A stretch of DNA of 64,000 nt from assembly GCA_920105625.2 (NCBI GenBank), contig OV050030.1:32978516-33042515 (forward strand). Direction: 5' to 3'. The translations under genes and the position numbers were made by a program. This document shows positions 12,106 to 22,710 of this stretch, in pieces. Each line of letters starts with the position of its first letter. Positions within the stretch are counted from its first letter, which is position 1. The stretch is from Clusia tigrina (taxonomy: Eukaryota; Arthropoda; Insecta; Diptera; Clusiidae). The notes beneath the pieces are model-generated. The model had not been told where the DNA came from. It did not search any database and saw only the letters and a list, made by a program, of their open reading frames with translations.

Positions 12106-13740
12106 ATGAGCGAATTAAACACGTTCATTCGCAAAAAGAAGTCGCGAGGCCAGAAATCGAAGTCGAGCACGCCCAGAACCAAGCAAAAGAAACGCAAATC
12201 GAGACTATCGCTAGAGTATCAGGAGACGGAGCGGGAGGTGCAGGAACTGCTGGAGAACACCAGTCTGTCGATTGATATTAGTAGCAGTGTCAATGAATTG
12301 TACGATTCCTTCAACTCGGAGAGCGTGAATTTCTTTTGTCGCACGAGCGAGGAGGTGTCATTCCGTAGGACCCACCACTTCGAAAGTAGTGCGGCCACAG
12401 AGAAGACCGACCAAACCGATGATAGTGATGAGCTCGATGAAAAGGCGGACTCGGAGGAGAGTGCCAAAACACCAACGGATCAAACGTTCACACCAGCCAA
12501 TCAAACAACCGCCTCCACCTACATACAGGTCGACGAGGATGCAGTGACACAATTGAGCGAGCGCTTGAAGCATGAATTGAGCACCGACTTGCTGTATACG
12601 CCTTCCACCGAGCTGAATGTAAGTGTTAGCGCTGTGGTTGAGCCCAATGAAAGGGAGTTGAGTGGCCGCACGAAGAGGATGCTCAATCGCTACTACGAAG
12701 AGGCCAAAGCTAATGACAGGAAGTTGAGTGCAGAAATTGTGGCCACCTTGACGCACGCTCAACGCGAGCAGACGTTCGTCAAGGACACCACACTGTACCG
12801 CACCTACTGCGAGCACACGTTTCATGCCATCTTTTGTGAGCCCATGCCGGAGGTGGTGGAGATACCAACGCGTAAATTCATTAAGCTCTACATCAAGGAG
12901 CTGCGTTTCACCGATCATCCGCAGCTTGTGGAGGAGCATCGTTTAGCGAATTCACTGGAGGACATGTACGAGCAATATGTCCAACGCGTGAAAGCGCAGG
13001 TGTCCGAGAAGCTCCGAGCTGAATTGCAAACGGAGCGCAAAATCGTAGGCGAGCTGCTCAATCGGACAGCAAGCGACGACGACACGCTGTCGACGGCGTC
13101 GGCAGAGCGACGTGCCCAGCGCCTGCAGCAACATGTGCTGGCGGTGAAACTGATGCGCAACAAACTGTATGAGGAGGAGACCGCACAGAAGCAGCTGCTC
13201 ACGAGCATACTGGACACTTGGATTCAATTGAAGAATGTGCGCAAGAAGCAGGAGTATCAGTGCACGCGTTTCAGGTTGCGCATCAAAGTGAACGAGTCGG
13301 CGGATGTGGCCGCCGAGCGGTACAAGTGGACGCAGCGCTATGAACTGGACTTAAATGAGATCTATCGCGAGGAGCTGGAAACGTACTATTGCTCAAAACG
13401 GCTGTGGCAGACGCGAGACAAGAGCGATGACTCGCTGATTAGACCGCGGAAACCGGACATACTGAAAATCTCCAAAGAGCTGAGAGCAACGCTGGCCGAA
13501 TGCACCTATGCGCCGGGTGAGCCGAAAGTGGAGGTACTGCGCAGCCGTCTCAGCGATGAGGAGTTCTACGATATGCGCGGTCAATTCAAGCTGAAAAGTT
13601 TCATCATGAGAATTTACTTTGATCAGCAGTTTGTGGGCGTGACGCGCAGTTATCGTCTGGAGCCCGATCTGAGTTTGCGCATCAATGAGGCTATTGGGAT
13701 ATTCCTGGAGAGACGTTTGCCTAAGGACATACGAATTGCG
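12106..13740 (+). CDS. CC2D2A: CC2D2A exon 1
   Basis: 545 codons, phase-0 donor gtaagc at 13741. Lys/Arg-rich N-terminus, an acidic Ser/Thr-rich stretch (codons 90-145), then long charged helices, and the first half of the N-terminal C2-like domain (FKLKSFIMRIYFDQQFVGVT onwards). GC content and codon use are clearly higher than in the surrounding repeats. Confidence 0.93.
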
Positions 13741-16700
13741 GTAAGCATAACATAACTTTGTGCATTGTGATCCAACCAACTGCACTCATTTCCTCATTTG
13801 CAGTTGTATGAGAAGTCCCGACTGCCAGCGCCTAAAAAAGTGGCCAACATCATGGTGCCACTGCCTCTGCCCATGGACAACGCAGAGATACCACAAAAGG
13901 TTAAGTTCACCTCGCACAAACAACCGATTGCCGGATGCCTTTACATGCGTTTCCAATGCGACGAGCAAATCTATCCCAGTGACATGTTGAGCGTGCAATT
14001 GCCACCGTCAAAGCAGCAGACGCCATCGCCGAAAAAGGTGTTCAAGGAGTGGTATGCGGACAAGCTGTTGCAGCAGGCGAACAACTGCGCACAGGATCAT
14101 GCAATGTTGTCGGCTGCCAGTGAGGACGAGGACGAGACGGCACACTCCAAATCTGGGCCCACTTGCAGTCTGGAAGAAAATCTGTTGCAGTTCTGTGCCG
14201 TTGATGAACTCCAGCACAATCAGCGTTTCAAGTTACTGCACTCACGCCACCTGCAGCAGGATGTGCGTACCAGGGATTTGCGTTTCGTGCCAACACTCGA
14301 CAATGAACTGGAATTCGATTGGGAAGCTCAGACAGGGGATGTCATTGAGGCGGGCAACTGGATGGACCCCATTGATTTGCATAAGCATCAGGGCAAGAAG
14401 TATTTGCGGTCGCTTTACGAGGCCATACGCAGCCAATGTGCGCGCCTGCACAAAGTAATGGAGAACTCGGAGAATTTGCTGATAGGAGACGCACCCGATA
14501 GTTGGGCAGCATTCTTTCAGATGCTGTCTTTGATCTTCAATCCCACACGCTCGCCGCTTACCAGCGGCAGCACTGCGCACACGGCCAGCAGGCCACCCAT
14601 GAGTCTGGATAATTCGCAGGCGTTTAAAATTGTGTGCAACGTGGTGCGAGCCACTGGAATACCCATTAGAAGCCCCAATGTCTTGGAGACTGAGAGTAGG
14701 CAACGCAGCAGCGATAGTTCCAACATGTTTGTAACGCAAAGTAAGTGAGCGGCGGCGTCGAAGAGTCAAGTTGACCAACTTCAGTGAAGGCGAAATAATG
14801 TACCACAATATCCTTTCTCTCTATTTTTCCTGCAGATATACGCTACTCCAATGTCCGACCTTTTATAGCCTTAAGCTATAGAGAAAAGCTTTGTCGGACG
14901 ATGACTGCTGAGGGTTCCAGTCCCACCTGGAATGAACAGTTGGTCCTGCAACTCGGGTAGGCAGAGCTGCTCTAATGCTCAAAAGCTCACTCAAAACTTG
15001 CTGTGATACATTTTTAGGGGCAGTCTAGCGGATTTGCGGGATGATCTCAAGATCACACTCTTCGATGAGGTTATTGAGAATCATATCAATGATGATTTCG
15101 CTGTGCGCAACGTCGACATATATCAGCGCATACAAGCGAATTGGTTGGGAGACTATAGAATACCTATCAGTAGCATATTATCACAACACAAGGTAAGGAA
15201 TATTTGAAGGTCAAGGGGGTTGGAAGCGGAGAAGGAACTCTTTTCATTCCCACAGAAAATGTCAAAATGAAATGGGATAAAGTAGGGCTGCATGTCAAGG
15301 ATGTCACTGACTGGTACTGTGATGTATTTGTGAAGGAAAATATATAGAAAGAAGTGTACTATCGTCAGGGGCGCACCCAGAAAAAGTTTCGGAGAGGCTT
15401 TTCAAAGGCTTCATTGAATAAATTCCCAAAGAGCGCTTCGATAGTAGTGCAACCACAGAGAAGACCGACCAAACCGATGATAGCGATGAGCTCGATGAAA
15501 AGGCGGACTCGGAGGAGAGTGCCAAAACACCAACGGATGAAACGTTCACACCAGCCAATCAAACAACCGCCTCCACCTACATACAGGTCGACGAGGATGC
15601 AGTGACACAATTGAGCGAGCGCTTGAAGCATGAATTGAGCAGCGACTTGCTGTATACGCCTTCCACCGAGCTGAATGTAAGTGTTAGCGCTGTAGTTGAG
15701 CCCAATGAAAGGTAGTTGAGTGGCCGCACGAAAATGAATTCATTGAATTAATTCCCAGATAAATGTTTTTATCCTTCAAAGAACAAAGTCGGGTTCGACC
15801 CTGGCCTGGCTTTCACTTTGTATTATAAGTGAAAGTCTCTGCTTATCTTGTGTGGATATATACATCAGCTGAGTCACAGAATTAGTCAACGACATCCTGG
15901 TTAATTGCACCTTTCACAAAACACGAGTTGCAACTCCATGCCTCCAACCTCCATCATCATCATCATGTTTATCGTATAATCAGCCTTCGTCATTCACTGC
16001 AGATCGAAGGCGTGTTTGAGTTAAATACACCCAAAGTGCTGCTGGGCTATAAGCGGGCTTCCTTGGAGAACATAACCAGCCAAGCTGATGCGAACATCAC
16101 GGTCGATCAGTATCCGGAGATTAAGGAAACGGTACGCCTCTGGTTTTATATCAGCATTGAGCCGACATTTGAGCTGCCTGAAGTGAATACCACATCGTTG
16201 GAGTGCTCCGAGCTGCGAGAAGTGCGTCAGCATTTGCATGAATGGGGCTTGGAAATGCGCGAATTGCAGCCGCACCGATTTATTGAGCCGCTGGTGTGTA
16301 CGCAAGATGGAAAACGTGTGTGCCTGACACGCCTACTGACACCAGTTCCTCTGCCAATTGAAGCCAGTGAACATTTACTCGACAGCGCTTGCAGATTCGT
16401 AGCGCTCCTAAATGTGCCAAAGAGTTACGATGCCTGCATGGGGTTTCAAGGCATTTGGCTGAATAATCAGGTAGGAAATTTATTGTGCCTGCAAGGGCAA
16501 TTTCACAAGGCAGTGATTTTAGAGTGGAACATATTTTTTGACTAGCCTTCAAATTATTTTCCAATACCCCGAGTCAACTTTGAATGCAATACAGATTGCA
16601 CAAAGATATTCCAGATGCATCCTAGAATACGATTCACCGAACTGTGCTGTAACATAGAAGTTAGTTCTAGTTGTGGGAACCTTTTCTCGCCTAGCCCTCT

Positions 16701-19700
16701 TTTGGAAGAAATCTTTCCTTTGGTAGCTCTACAGGAAGTCTGTTAGTGTGATCGCGAACCCTGTCAAAGGAATTTCACAGTTGAGTATTTTTGGCATAGT
16801 TGGTATCATACTGGACTGAATTTGAAGATCATAGTGAAACAACTTTAAACAACCCCACAATTACCAACGAAATAATTGCTCATACTATTTATATCTGCGA
16901 AGATGAGTAAGTGAGGGATGAGACTGTAGAACCGCTTCCACACTTATACTTGACATTTTTACACAGATATTCCTATCTACACAGGAACCATTTGAAATGA
17001 ATGTCAAGGACCTTTTGGCCTTCACTGAATTTTATCACTGACCTCTAATAGTGGGATATCTTCTCGCTTTAGAATTTCCAGAAACACCCGTCCTTGTGCA
17101 GTGATATCACGGTTCTTCCAGCACCAGCGACCTGCGCAAGAATATTGAACGCAAGATTATGAAGAAGATCAGTTGCCGACGCACGTCCTTGTGCAGTGAT
17201 AGAGCTAATGGCTCCCCACAGTCATACTAACCAAATTCAATTCACCGATTTGGGCGTTGCAGATGAGAGTCTAGGTTCTTTCTTATGGTGGAATAGCTTC
17301 TCATAAAGCTCAGGTTTCTTATCAGGAGAAATCGGTATAATAAAGTCGCACTATAGTTTCCTATTATAGGATTTCCTTTTTCCAGATAGTGGTTAAAACA
17401 ATGTCATCCGATTCCCTGATCGTGGTCGTTACTTCTCCTTCCCTTATCGTGGTCGTGACTTCTCCTTCCATTATCTTGGTCGTGACTTCTCCTTCCCTTA
17501 TCGTGGTCGTGACTTCTCCTTCCCTTATCGTGGTCGTGACTCCTCCTTCCCTGATCGTGTTAGTGACTTCTCCTTCCCTTATCTTGGTCGCTACTTCTCC
17601 GGTTGAAAGAACTGCTTTGAACTACATTTGCCAGGGAAGTCCACTGTTCCAAGTGTTCCGTCACTTCTGGTGTATGGTGTAATAATTATGTATCCAGATA
17701 ATAATTGAAATAATATCCCGTAACTCCAAAAATTGTGGTTCTGACTTAACCGGTTGAAAGACTAATTTTGACCTTCTCTTGACCACTTTCATCTTGAGGG
17801 GGCCCCACTCTTTCGATAGTTTTCTCTATTTTGAGTGGTGGTATATACTGATGATTTCAAGTTTCCAAATATATTCATTCAAAATATTGTCCCATGAATC
17901 TCAAAATATGGTGGTGGTGGCCATTTCATCCGATGGAAAAGTTGCACTATTTTCGCTGGATCGACTCCTACGATTGTTTTCTCATTTCTGTTGTTCCGGG
18001 CTGTTTGTTCATGTTTCACTAATTGCAACGAAACAGTGGAAAAATTCACTTGGATTGCTCCTGTTGAATTGGTGGCATGATTCCAATTGTGGTCAATTGT
18101 GTGGTCATATTCAAGTAATTCTGAAGGATATCAGCTACTTTTCTATTTCGAGCATCTTCACTGGGCGGTTATTGAATATGATATCAGAGATTTTATTAGT
18201 TATCTATTCATTTATGACCTCTTTCAGAAATTCAGGGCTCTCAGTATCCTTTGTAATTGTGCGACCACAATGAAACTCGATGGATCATCATTCCATATAA
18301 TGGACCAAAGTCACAGTCCCCGAACTTTGCTTTTAAGATTTCCCTCAGTTTCCTTAATAAAATTCACAGGAAGTTCTCCAACTTTCAAGAAGATATTAGC
18401 CCATTTCAATTGTTCTCAAAAATTAACTGTTCTTCTTGGTCAATGACTTTGAAACTCGCTCACGTCACTTATCATTAGTAAGCAAAGCATTCGCCTCTCA
18501 CTCACTCTCACATCATTTCTCCCTAGAGGGGATCGTCTTTATTACTCGCAGTGGGCCTCAGGAGCGTTTTGTCAAGTCTTTTTATTAGGCAATCCTTGGC
18601 ATGAATGAATGAATGAATGTATGAAATAAAGAGGGAAAATGTATCTCGACCAATTTGATCTATTGTACTAATCCTGCATGTACCTATTAAAGTTCTTCTA
18701 TTAGTCCAATAGTTCTAAAGAAGCTTAGTACTCAATTGGGGTTCATTGCTCTAATGTCTCTGCCCTCGGGTCAGTAATGCCCCAAAAATGCCTTCCTACT
18801 GCGAGCTAAGGCTTCGCAGTTCATTACAAGGTGCTCTGATGTTTCTTCTGCCTTCGTGCAGAACCTACACGTGTTTACTGGTGAGAGTCCCAGTTTTTGA
18901 CATTGTGGCTGCTGAGCAAAATTTTACCTCTTTCTCCGGTCATGCAGACACTGACATATTCTCTCAGTAGCTTCATTATGAGCAACAAGACACAGACGAG
19001 ATTTGAGTTCTTGTTAACTTGGCTGAGTTATTGGCATTTTCTCTTAAAATGTCAAAGAAACTATTTGTCACTCATCGTACATTCTCCTTCCTCCATCTAT
19101 ACTAACAAAGAAACTATTTGTCACTCATGCTACATCCTCCATTCTCCATCTATACCTATAAAGTAACTATTTGTCACTCATCGTACATACTCCTTCCTCC
19201 ATCTATACTTTCAAAGAAAATAATTGTCACTCTTCGTGCATACTCCATCCTCCATCTTACATCTCTACTTCCAAAGAAAATAATTGCCCCTCATCACACA
19301 TCCTCCATCCTCTATCTATACTTCCAAAGAAACTATTTGTCATGCATCCCATATCCTCCATCTTCCATCTTCCATCTATACTTCCAAAGAAAATAAGTGT
19401 CATTCATCGTGCATACTCCTTCCTCCATCTAAATTTACAAAGAAACTTTGTCACTCATCCCACATCCTCCATCCTTCATCTTCCATCTATACTTCCCCCT
19501 GGACTGTTTGTCAAAACCACTTGGAACTTTTGTGGACCTACTCAAGGCAAACTGAGCAGGCGACAACTTCGCCATAGGTGCTATTTTGGTTGACAACAAA
19601 ACTACAACTACAACAACACGATCGCTCTCTCATTTACTCAGTTTTTGACGGTGTTGCCGAAGAGGCTTGCGGAAGGTGGTACCCAGAGAATATAGAGAAA

Positions 19701-19928
19701 AGAAACTTAAAAGTCAAACGGCAAAGCAGCGAAATAAAGCAGACGGACGTTGTACATGACTCCACTCAAAGTCGTGGTGAATCCACTCAAAATAGTGGTG
19801 AATCCACTCAGAATCGTGGTGAATCCACTCAAAATCGTGGTGTGACCGCTACGGACGCTGGCACCAAAAAAGACTTTCCCTTCTCTGTGTTCTCTGGTAT
19901 TTATTACGGAAGCTTTTTTAATACAAAT

Positions 19929-19967
<39 letters not shown>

Positions 19968-21125
19968 ATACTGCTCGACACAACTTGGGGCTCAGCAAAG
20001 GATCTTGGCGTTTTGCTCTATAACTTCTTGCTAACTATCGGTGCGCAATGTTGGTTAGTTTTGGGCGTGGCCAGCGCCTATGGCGAAACTGCATTTGTGC
20101 TCTATCGTGCGGACGAAGGAGAATTACTCTTAATAGATCCGTGTACTGGCAAACGGTATTCCATCAAGGATGTGTTCTGTCCGTTGAACAAAATCAAGTT
20201 CGTCATAGCTCAGGATAATGTAAGTGGCCAAGGTTTCAGGCATTTTGAGGAGCTCTAACCGAGTTTTATAAGATCCAAACCAGACTATTATTTTTCATCT
20301 TAGAATATCATTTTCATCCTACTCAACAAGGAAGAATTGTTCAGGACATCTCTAACTAATAATCTCTCTAATTTAGATATATTGCAATGTGCAGTCAGAG
20401 ACTCGCGTCTCTATGACCCATTTCAATTTTAACGATGCTTCCTGTTGGCTGCCTACATTCAACAAAAGGAATCCAGCACCCTTGGGTGGAGTGCAGAATT
20501 TAAGTTACAAATATCACGGTTCTTCCAGCACCAGCGACCTGCGCAAGAATATTGAACGCAAGATTATGAAGAAGATCAGTTGCTGGCGCACCATGCGCAA
20601 AACCATTTGGAACAGGTAAATAGCCTTATTCGCCAGGGATATTTCTATTCTTTCAACGGGGAGGAGGTACCATACCTCAGGAGTTTTGTAGGGATATTTT
20701 ATTTCTGAACCTGTATGATTGGTAATCCCCTTATTTTATATAGAGGTTTTCATGCCCGCCTCCAGGGCATACTGCAAGACTTGGAGCACATCAGCACGTT
20801 TGTCAGCGGTGGTTACGAGGATACCAATTATGCCAAACAGTTGTCCGCCGAGTATCCCAGCTATAAGGTATTTCTCCTCTTAATCAAGTACGAGACAACC
20901 GCACCAGTCCTTTGACTTTTTGCTTTGTCTTACTTCCAGATGTACGGATTCACGTTAAACTTCCCCTATACGAATTTGAGCTCCATATCGGATCGCATTA
21001 AATCGACCGGCGTCCATTTGAACTCTGATAAGAATGTGGAGTTCTCTTTAGCTGTGCATGTCCACGCATATCCCAACAATGTTTTATCGGTTTGGATATT
21101 TTTAATGTCTTTGATACCGATGTGA
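12106..21125 (+). CDS. CC2D2A: CC2D2A, coiled-coil and C2 domain ciliary transition-zone protein
   Basis: Nine exons (12106-13740, 13804-14740, 14836-14956, 15018-15192, 16003-16470, 19968-20219, 20377-20615, 20744-20867, 20940-21125) join with consistent phases and GT-AG borders into 1,378 codons plus stop. Order of parts: basic N-terminus, coiled-coil/helical region (about residues 200-400), an N-terminal C2 (about 485-565), a second C2 (about 823-980), and a C-terminal inactive transglutaminase-like domain (about 1080-1200) with the family tail PNVLSVWI-like near the end. CC2D2A is a core MKS-module protein of the transition zone, gating the ciliary base. Human CC2D2A is about 1,620 residues; the fly protein is shorter mainly at the N-terminus. 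An RFX X-box precedes the start (CAAAAATG context). Two inserted copies of its own exon sequence lie in introns 4 and 5. Homology is read by eye over many blocks. Confidence 0.93.
13804..14740 (+). CDS. CC2D2A: CC2D2A exon 2
   Basis: Starts after a 63-bp intron; completes the first C2 (LYEKSRLPAPKKVANIMVPL). It then carries the linker with FVPTLDNELEFDWE, WMDPIDLHKHQGKKYL and the opening strand of the second C2, KIVCNVVRATGIPIRSP. Ends in phase 1 at donor gtaagt. Confidence 0.93.
14836..14956 (+). CDS. CC2D2A: CC2D2A exon 3
   Basis: Second C2 core: VRPFIALSYREKLCRT and SPTWNEQLVLQL, the S-P-x-W-N signature of C2 strands. Donor gtaggc, phase 2 (last codon GG|G). Confidence 0.9.
15018..15192 (+). 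CDS. CC2D2A: CC2D2A exon 4
   Basis: Rest of the second C2: LKITLFDEVIEN, then WLGDYRIPISSILSQHK, as in CC2D2A families where a variable loop separates these strands. Phase 0 donor gtaagg. Confidence 0.92.
15410..15758 (+). pseudogene. Copy of CC2D2A exon-1 sequence inserted in intron 4
   Basis: 15436-15732 reproduces 12378-12674 at a constant offset of 3,058 bp, with no indels and only a few substitutions. One of these turns a GAG/GAA-type context into TAG (near 15713). It is flanked by near-identical 19-bp direct repeats, ttcattgaataaattccca at 15410 and ttcattgaattaattccca at 15739. It lies between exon 4 and exon 5 in the same strand sense. Not an alternative exon: its frame is broken and no matched splice sites surround it. 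Confidence 0.93.
16003..16470 (+). CDS. CC2D2A: CC2D2A exon 5
   Basis: 156 codons, starting IEGVFELNTPKVLLGY (end of second C2) and running through WFYISIEPTF, RFIEPLVCT-like and LTPVPLP to the start of the transglutaminase-like fold (ACRFVALLNVPK). Acceptor ctgcag ending 16002, donor gtagga at 16471. Confidence 0.93.
17089..17201 (+). pseudogene. Copy of CC2D2A exon-7 sequence inserted in intron 5
   Basis: About 80 bp from 17105 to 17184 match exon 7 (about 20513-20592) with about two mismatches near the right end. The insert is bracketed by a perfect 18-bp direct repeat, cgtccttgtgcagtgata, at 17089-17106 and 17184-17201. Same strand sense as the gene. Too short and unframed to be an exon. 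Confidence 0.92.
17407..17600 (+). repeat. 27-bp minisatellite, seven copies
   Basis: Unit ccttatcgtggtcgtgactt plus ctccttc, read as nine-residue SLIVVVTSP repeats by chance. Inside CC2D2A intron 5. Confidence 0.9.
18735..18910 (-). pseudogene. LINE 3'-terminal zinc-knuckle fragment
   Basis: On the minus strand: TCRFCTKAEETSEHLVMNCE followed by ALARSRKAFLG, the C-x2-C...H-x4-C end of a LINE ORF2. Short dead fragment inside CC2D2A intron 5. Confidence 0.7.
19040..19500 (+). repeat. Degenerate pyrimidine-rich tandem array, about 55-70-bp units
   Basis: Repeats of aaagaaactatttgtcactc followed by catcctccatctatacttc-type sequence, at least seven imperfect copies. Confidence 0.8.
19684..19896 (+). 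mobile_element. hAT-like MITE with internal 21-bp minisatellite
   Basis: Starts CAGAGAATATAGAGAAAAGAAA and the complement of its end reads CAGAGAACACAGAGAAGGGA, imperfect terminal inverted repeats of about 22 bp beginning CAG as in hAT elements. The core has four copies of a 21-bp unit (atccactcaaaatcgtggtga). A related element is at 46416-46605 in the opposite orientation. The flanking 8-mers do not match here. Its right end is 71 bp before CC2D2A exon 6. Confidence 0.7.
19931..19965 (+). repeat. (CT)17 tract serving as polypyrimidine tract
   Basis: A pure CT microsatellite running directly into the AG acceptor of CC2D2A exon 6 (exon begins 19968). Confidence 0.95.
19968..20219 (+). CDS. 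CC2D2A: CC2D2A exon 6
   Basis: 84 codons: GVLLYNFLLTIGAQCWLVLG, GETAFVLYRADEGELLLIDP, FCPLNKIKFVIAQDN. This is the transglutaminase-like core; the expected active-site His position is occupied by Ala-type residues, consistent with an inactive fold. Phase 0 at both ends; donor gtaagt. Confidence 0.93.
20377..20615 (+). CDS. CC2D2A: CC2D2A exon 7
   Basis: Begins IYCNVQSETRVSMTHFNF and includes ASCWLPTFNKRNPAPLGGVQ and the basic helix KNIERKIMKKISCWR. Source of the intron-5 copy. Phase 2 donor gtaaat. Confidence 0.93.
20744..20867 (+). CDS. CC2D2A: CC2D2A exon 8
   Basis: GFHARLQGILQDLEHISTF to AEYPSYK; acceptor tatag ending 20743, donor gtattt. Confidence 0.9.
20940..21125 (+). CDS. CC2D2A: CC2D2A exon 9 (terminal)
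   Basis: 61 codons plus stop: MYGFTLNFPYTNLSSISDRI, STGVHLNSDKNVEFSLAVHV, HAYPNNVLSVWIFLMSLIPM. The family C-terminus ends just after this motif, so the stop at 21123-21125 is genuine. AATAAA at 21125-21130 overlaps the stop codon. Confidence 0.93.
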   Translation: MYGFTLNFPYTNLSSISDRIKSTGVHLNSDKNVEFSLAVHVHAYPNNVLSVWIFLMSLIPM

Positions 21126-21244
21126 ATAAATGCACAGATTTTGATAAGGTTTTTCTACAGCAGATTTTGGCTTTATTTTGGACCGATGTCAGCTGGACTT
21201 ATTATTATTCACAGGAATCTTAAGAGTTGGTTCGTTATAACAAT

Positions 21245-21960
21245 AGCAAATCCTTTCATAGATCAACAGAGCATGGTCAGTCGTATTATCACACTAGCAA
21301 ATCCTTTCATAGATCAATAGAGCATGGTCAGTTCATTATCACACTAGCAAATCCTTTCATAGATCAACAGAGCATGGTCAGTCTATTATCACACTAGCAA
21401 ATCCTTTCATAGATCAACAGAGCATGGTCAGTCTATTATCACACTAGCAAATCCTTTCATAGATCAATAGAGCATGGTCAGTTCATTATCACACTAGCAA
21501 ATCCTTTCATAGATCAACAGAGCATGGTCCATTATCACATTAGCAAATCCTTTCATAGATCAACAGAGCATGGTCAGTCCATTATCACATTAGCAAATCC
21601 TTTCATAGATCAACAGAGCATGGTCAGTCTATTATCACACTAGCAAATCCTTTCATAGATCAACAGAGCATGGTCAGTCCATTATCACATTAGCAAATCC
21701 TTTCATAGATCAACAGAGCATGGTCAGTCTATTATCACACTAGCAAATCCTTTCATAGAATTAACAGAGCATGGTCCATTATCACACTAGCAAATCCTTT
21801 CATAGATCAATAGAGCATGGTCAGTCTATTATCACACTAGCAAATCCTTTCATAGATCAATAGAGCATGGTCAGTTCATTATCACACTAGCAAATCCTTT
21901 CATAGATCAATAGAGCATGGTCAGTCCATTATCACACTAGCAAATCCCTTCATAGATTAA
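21245..21960 (+). repeat. 50-bp satellite directly after CC2D2A
   Basis: About 14 copies of agcaaatcctttcatagatc followed by aacagagcatggtcagtct and attatcacact, spaced 50-51 bp with a few shorter units. Begins about 120 bp past the stop codon of CC2D2A. Confidence 0.95.
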
Positions 21961-22344
21961 GACAACATCCCTCACAATCCTGGAGTTAATGACGGGTTCG
22001 TAAGATCCAGGCTAGTGGCACCAAACAGAATAATAGGATGCGCGAAACCAATGCAATATTGCTCTAAAAAGGGTCTTCATAGGTTAAAAGGTTAAAACAA
22101 GTATAATAAGTTGGTATATCTGAAGTCAAGTCGTGGGAGGTATGGCCATATATGGATACCCAGATATATTCTTGTTCCTCCTGCACCGTTACATGTATTT
22201 TTATGAAACTCTGCATAATCATTGACAAAATCAGTTGGCAATATAAAGAAATCGAACAATGCACACGCCTACCTCCCATATATCTCAGTATTGACACTTC
22301 GCTTCATATAACCACAGCTTCGTTTCTATTGATGATATGACATA

Positions 22345-22710
22345 ATTGGGTAGCAACACAAATGTGGCTCCGAGGAGAAGGACGAGATAGTTCTCCACCT
22401 CTTATGTCACTGCCCATCCTTGAGCAGAAGAAGAAATCGCACCTTTGGTGCCCCATTTCTTACAAATCTGACAGAGCTGTCATCCTTTAATATTAGGGAC
22501 ATAGCAAGGTTCATCAACTGTCAGGATGGTTTTCTGCAACACAATGGGGGAGTCGTGCCTTTCCCCGGCGCTGTCCTTGCGCTGACTATCACCATCCCAA
22601 GTAAGAGAACTTTTTAGTCAGTGCTTGAACGGCGCCACACCGTGGCATCACAATGGGCCATTAGGTGCGCTCAAATGTGCTGGGCTGCCACTCCGACCTA
22701 CCTACCTACC
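22345..22710 (+). pseudogene. LINE 3' end with (CCTA)n tail
   Basis: SRRRNRTFGAPF and following 3' UTR match the complement of 54,600-54,900. The fragment ends in cctacctacctac, a short-repeat tail typical of some LINE 3' ends. Confidence 0.7.

Larger units (their letters stand above)
16471..19967 (+). other. CC2D2A intron 5 (3.5 kb), repeat-filled
   Basis: Holds the exon-7 copy, a 27-bp minisatellite, a LINE 3' fragment, a degenerate 55-bp pyrimidine-rich array, a hAT-like MITE and a pure CT tract at its 3' splice site. No skipped exon is needed: exon 5 ends WLNNQ and exon 6 continues ILLDTTWG in phase 0, as in the family. Confidence 0.8.

Noticed and set aside
12219..14808. Minus-strand ORFs opposite CC2D2A exons 1-2
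   Set aside because: Antisense shadows of a GC-richer coding exon without splice or domain support.
15354..15605. Exon-1-like ORF as an alternative CC2D2A exon
   Set aside because: Different frame from the original, in-frame stop in the correct frame, and direct-repeat flanks show it is an insertion.
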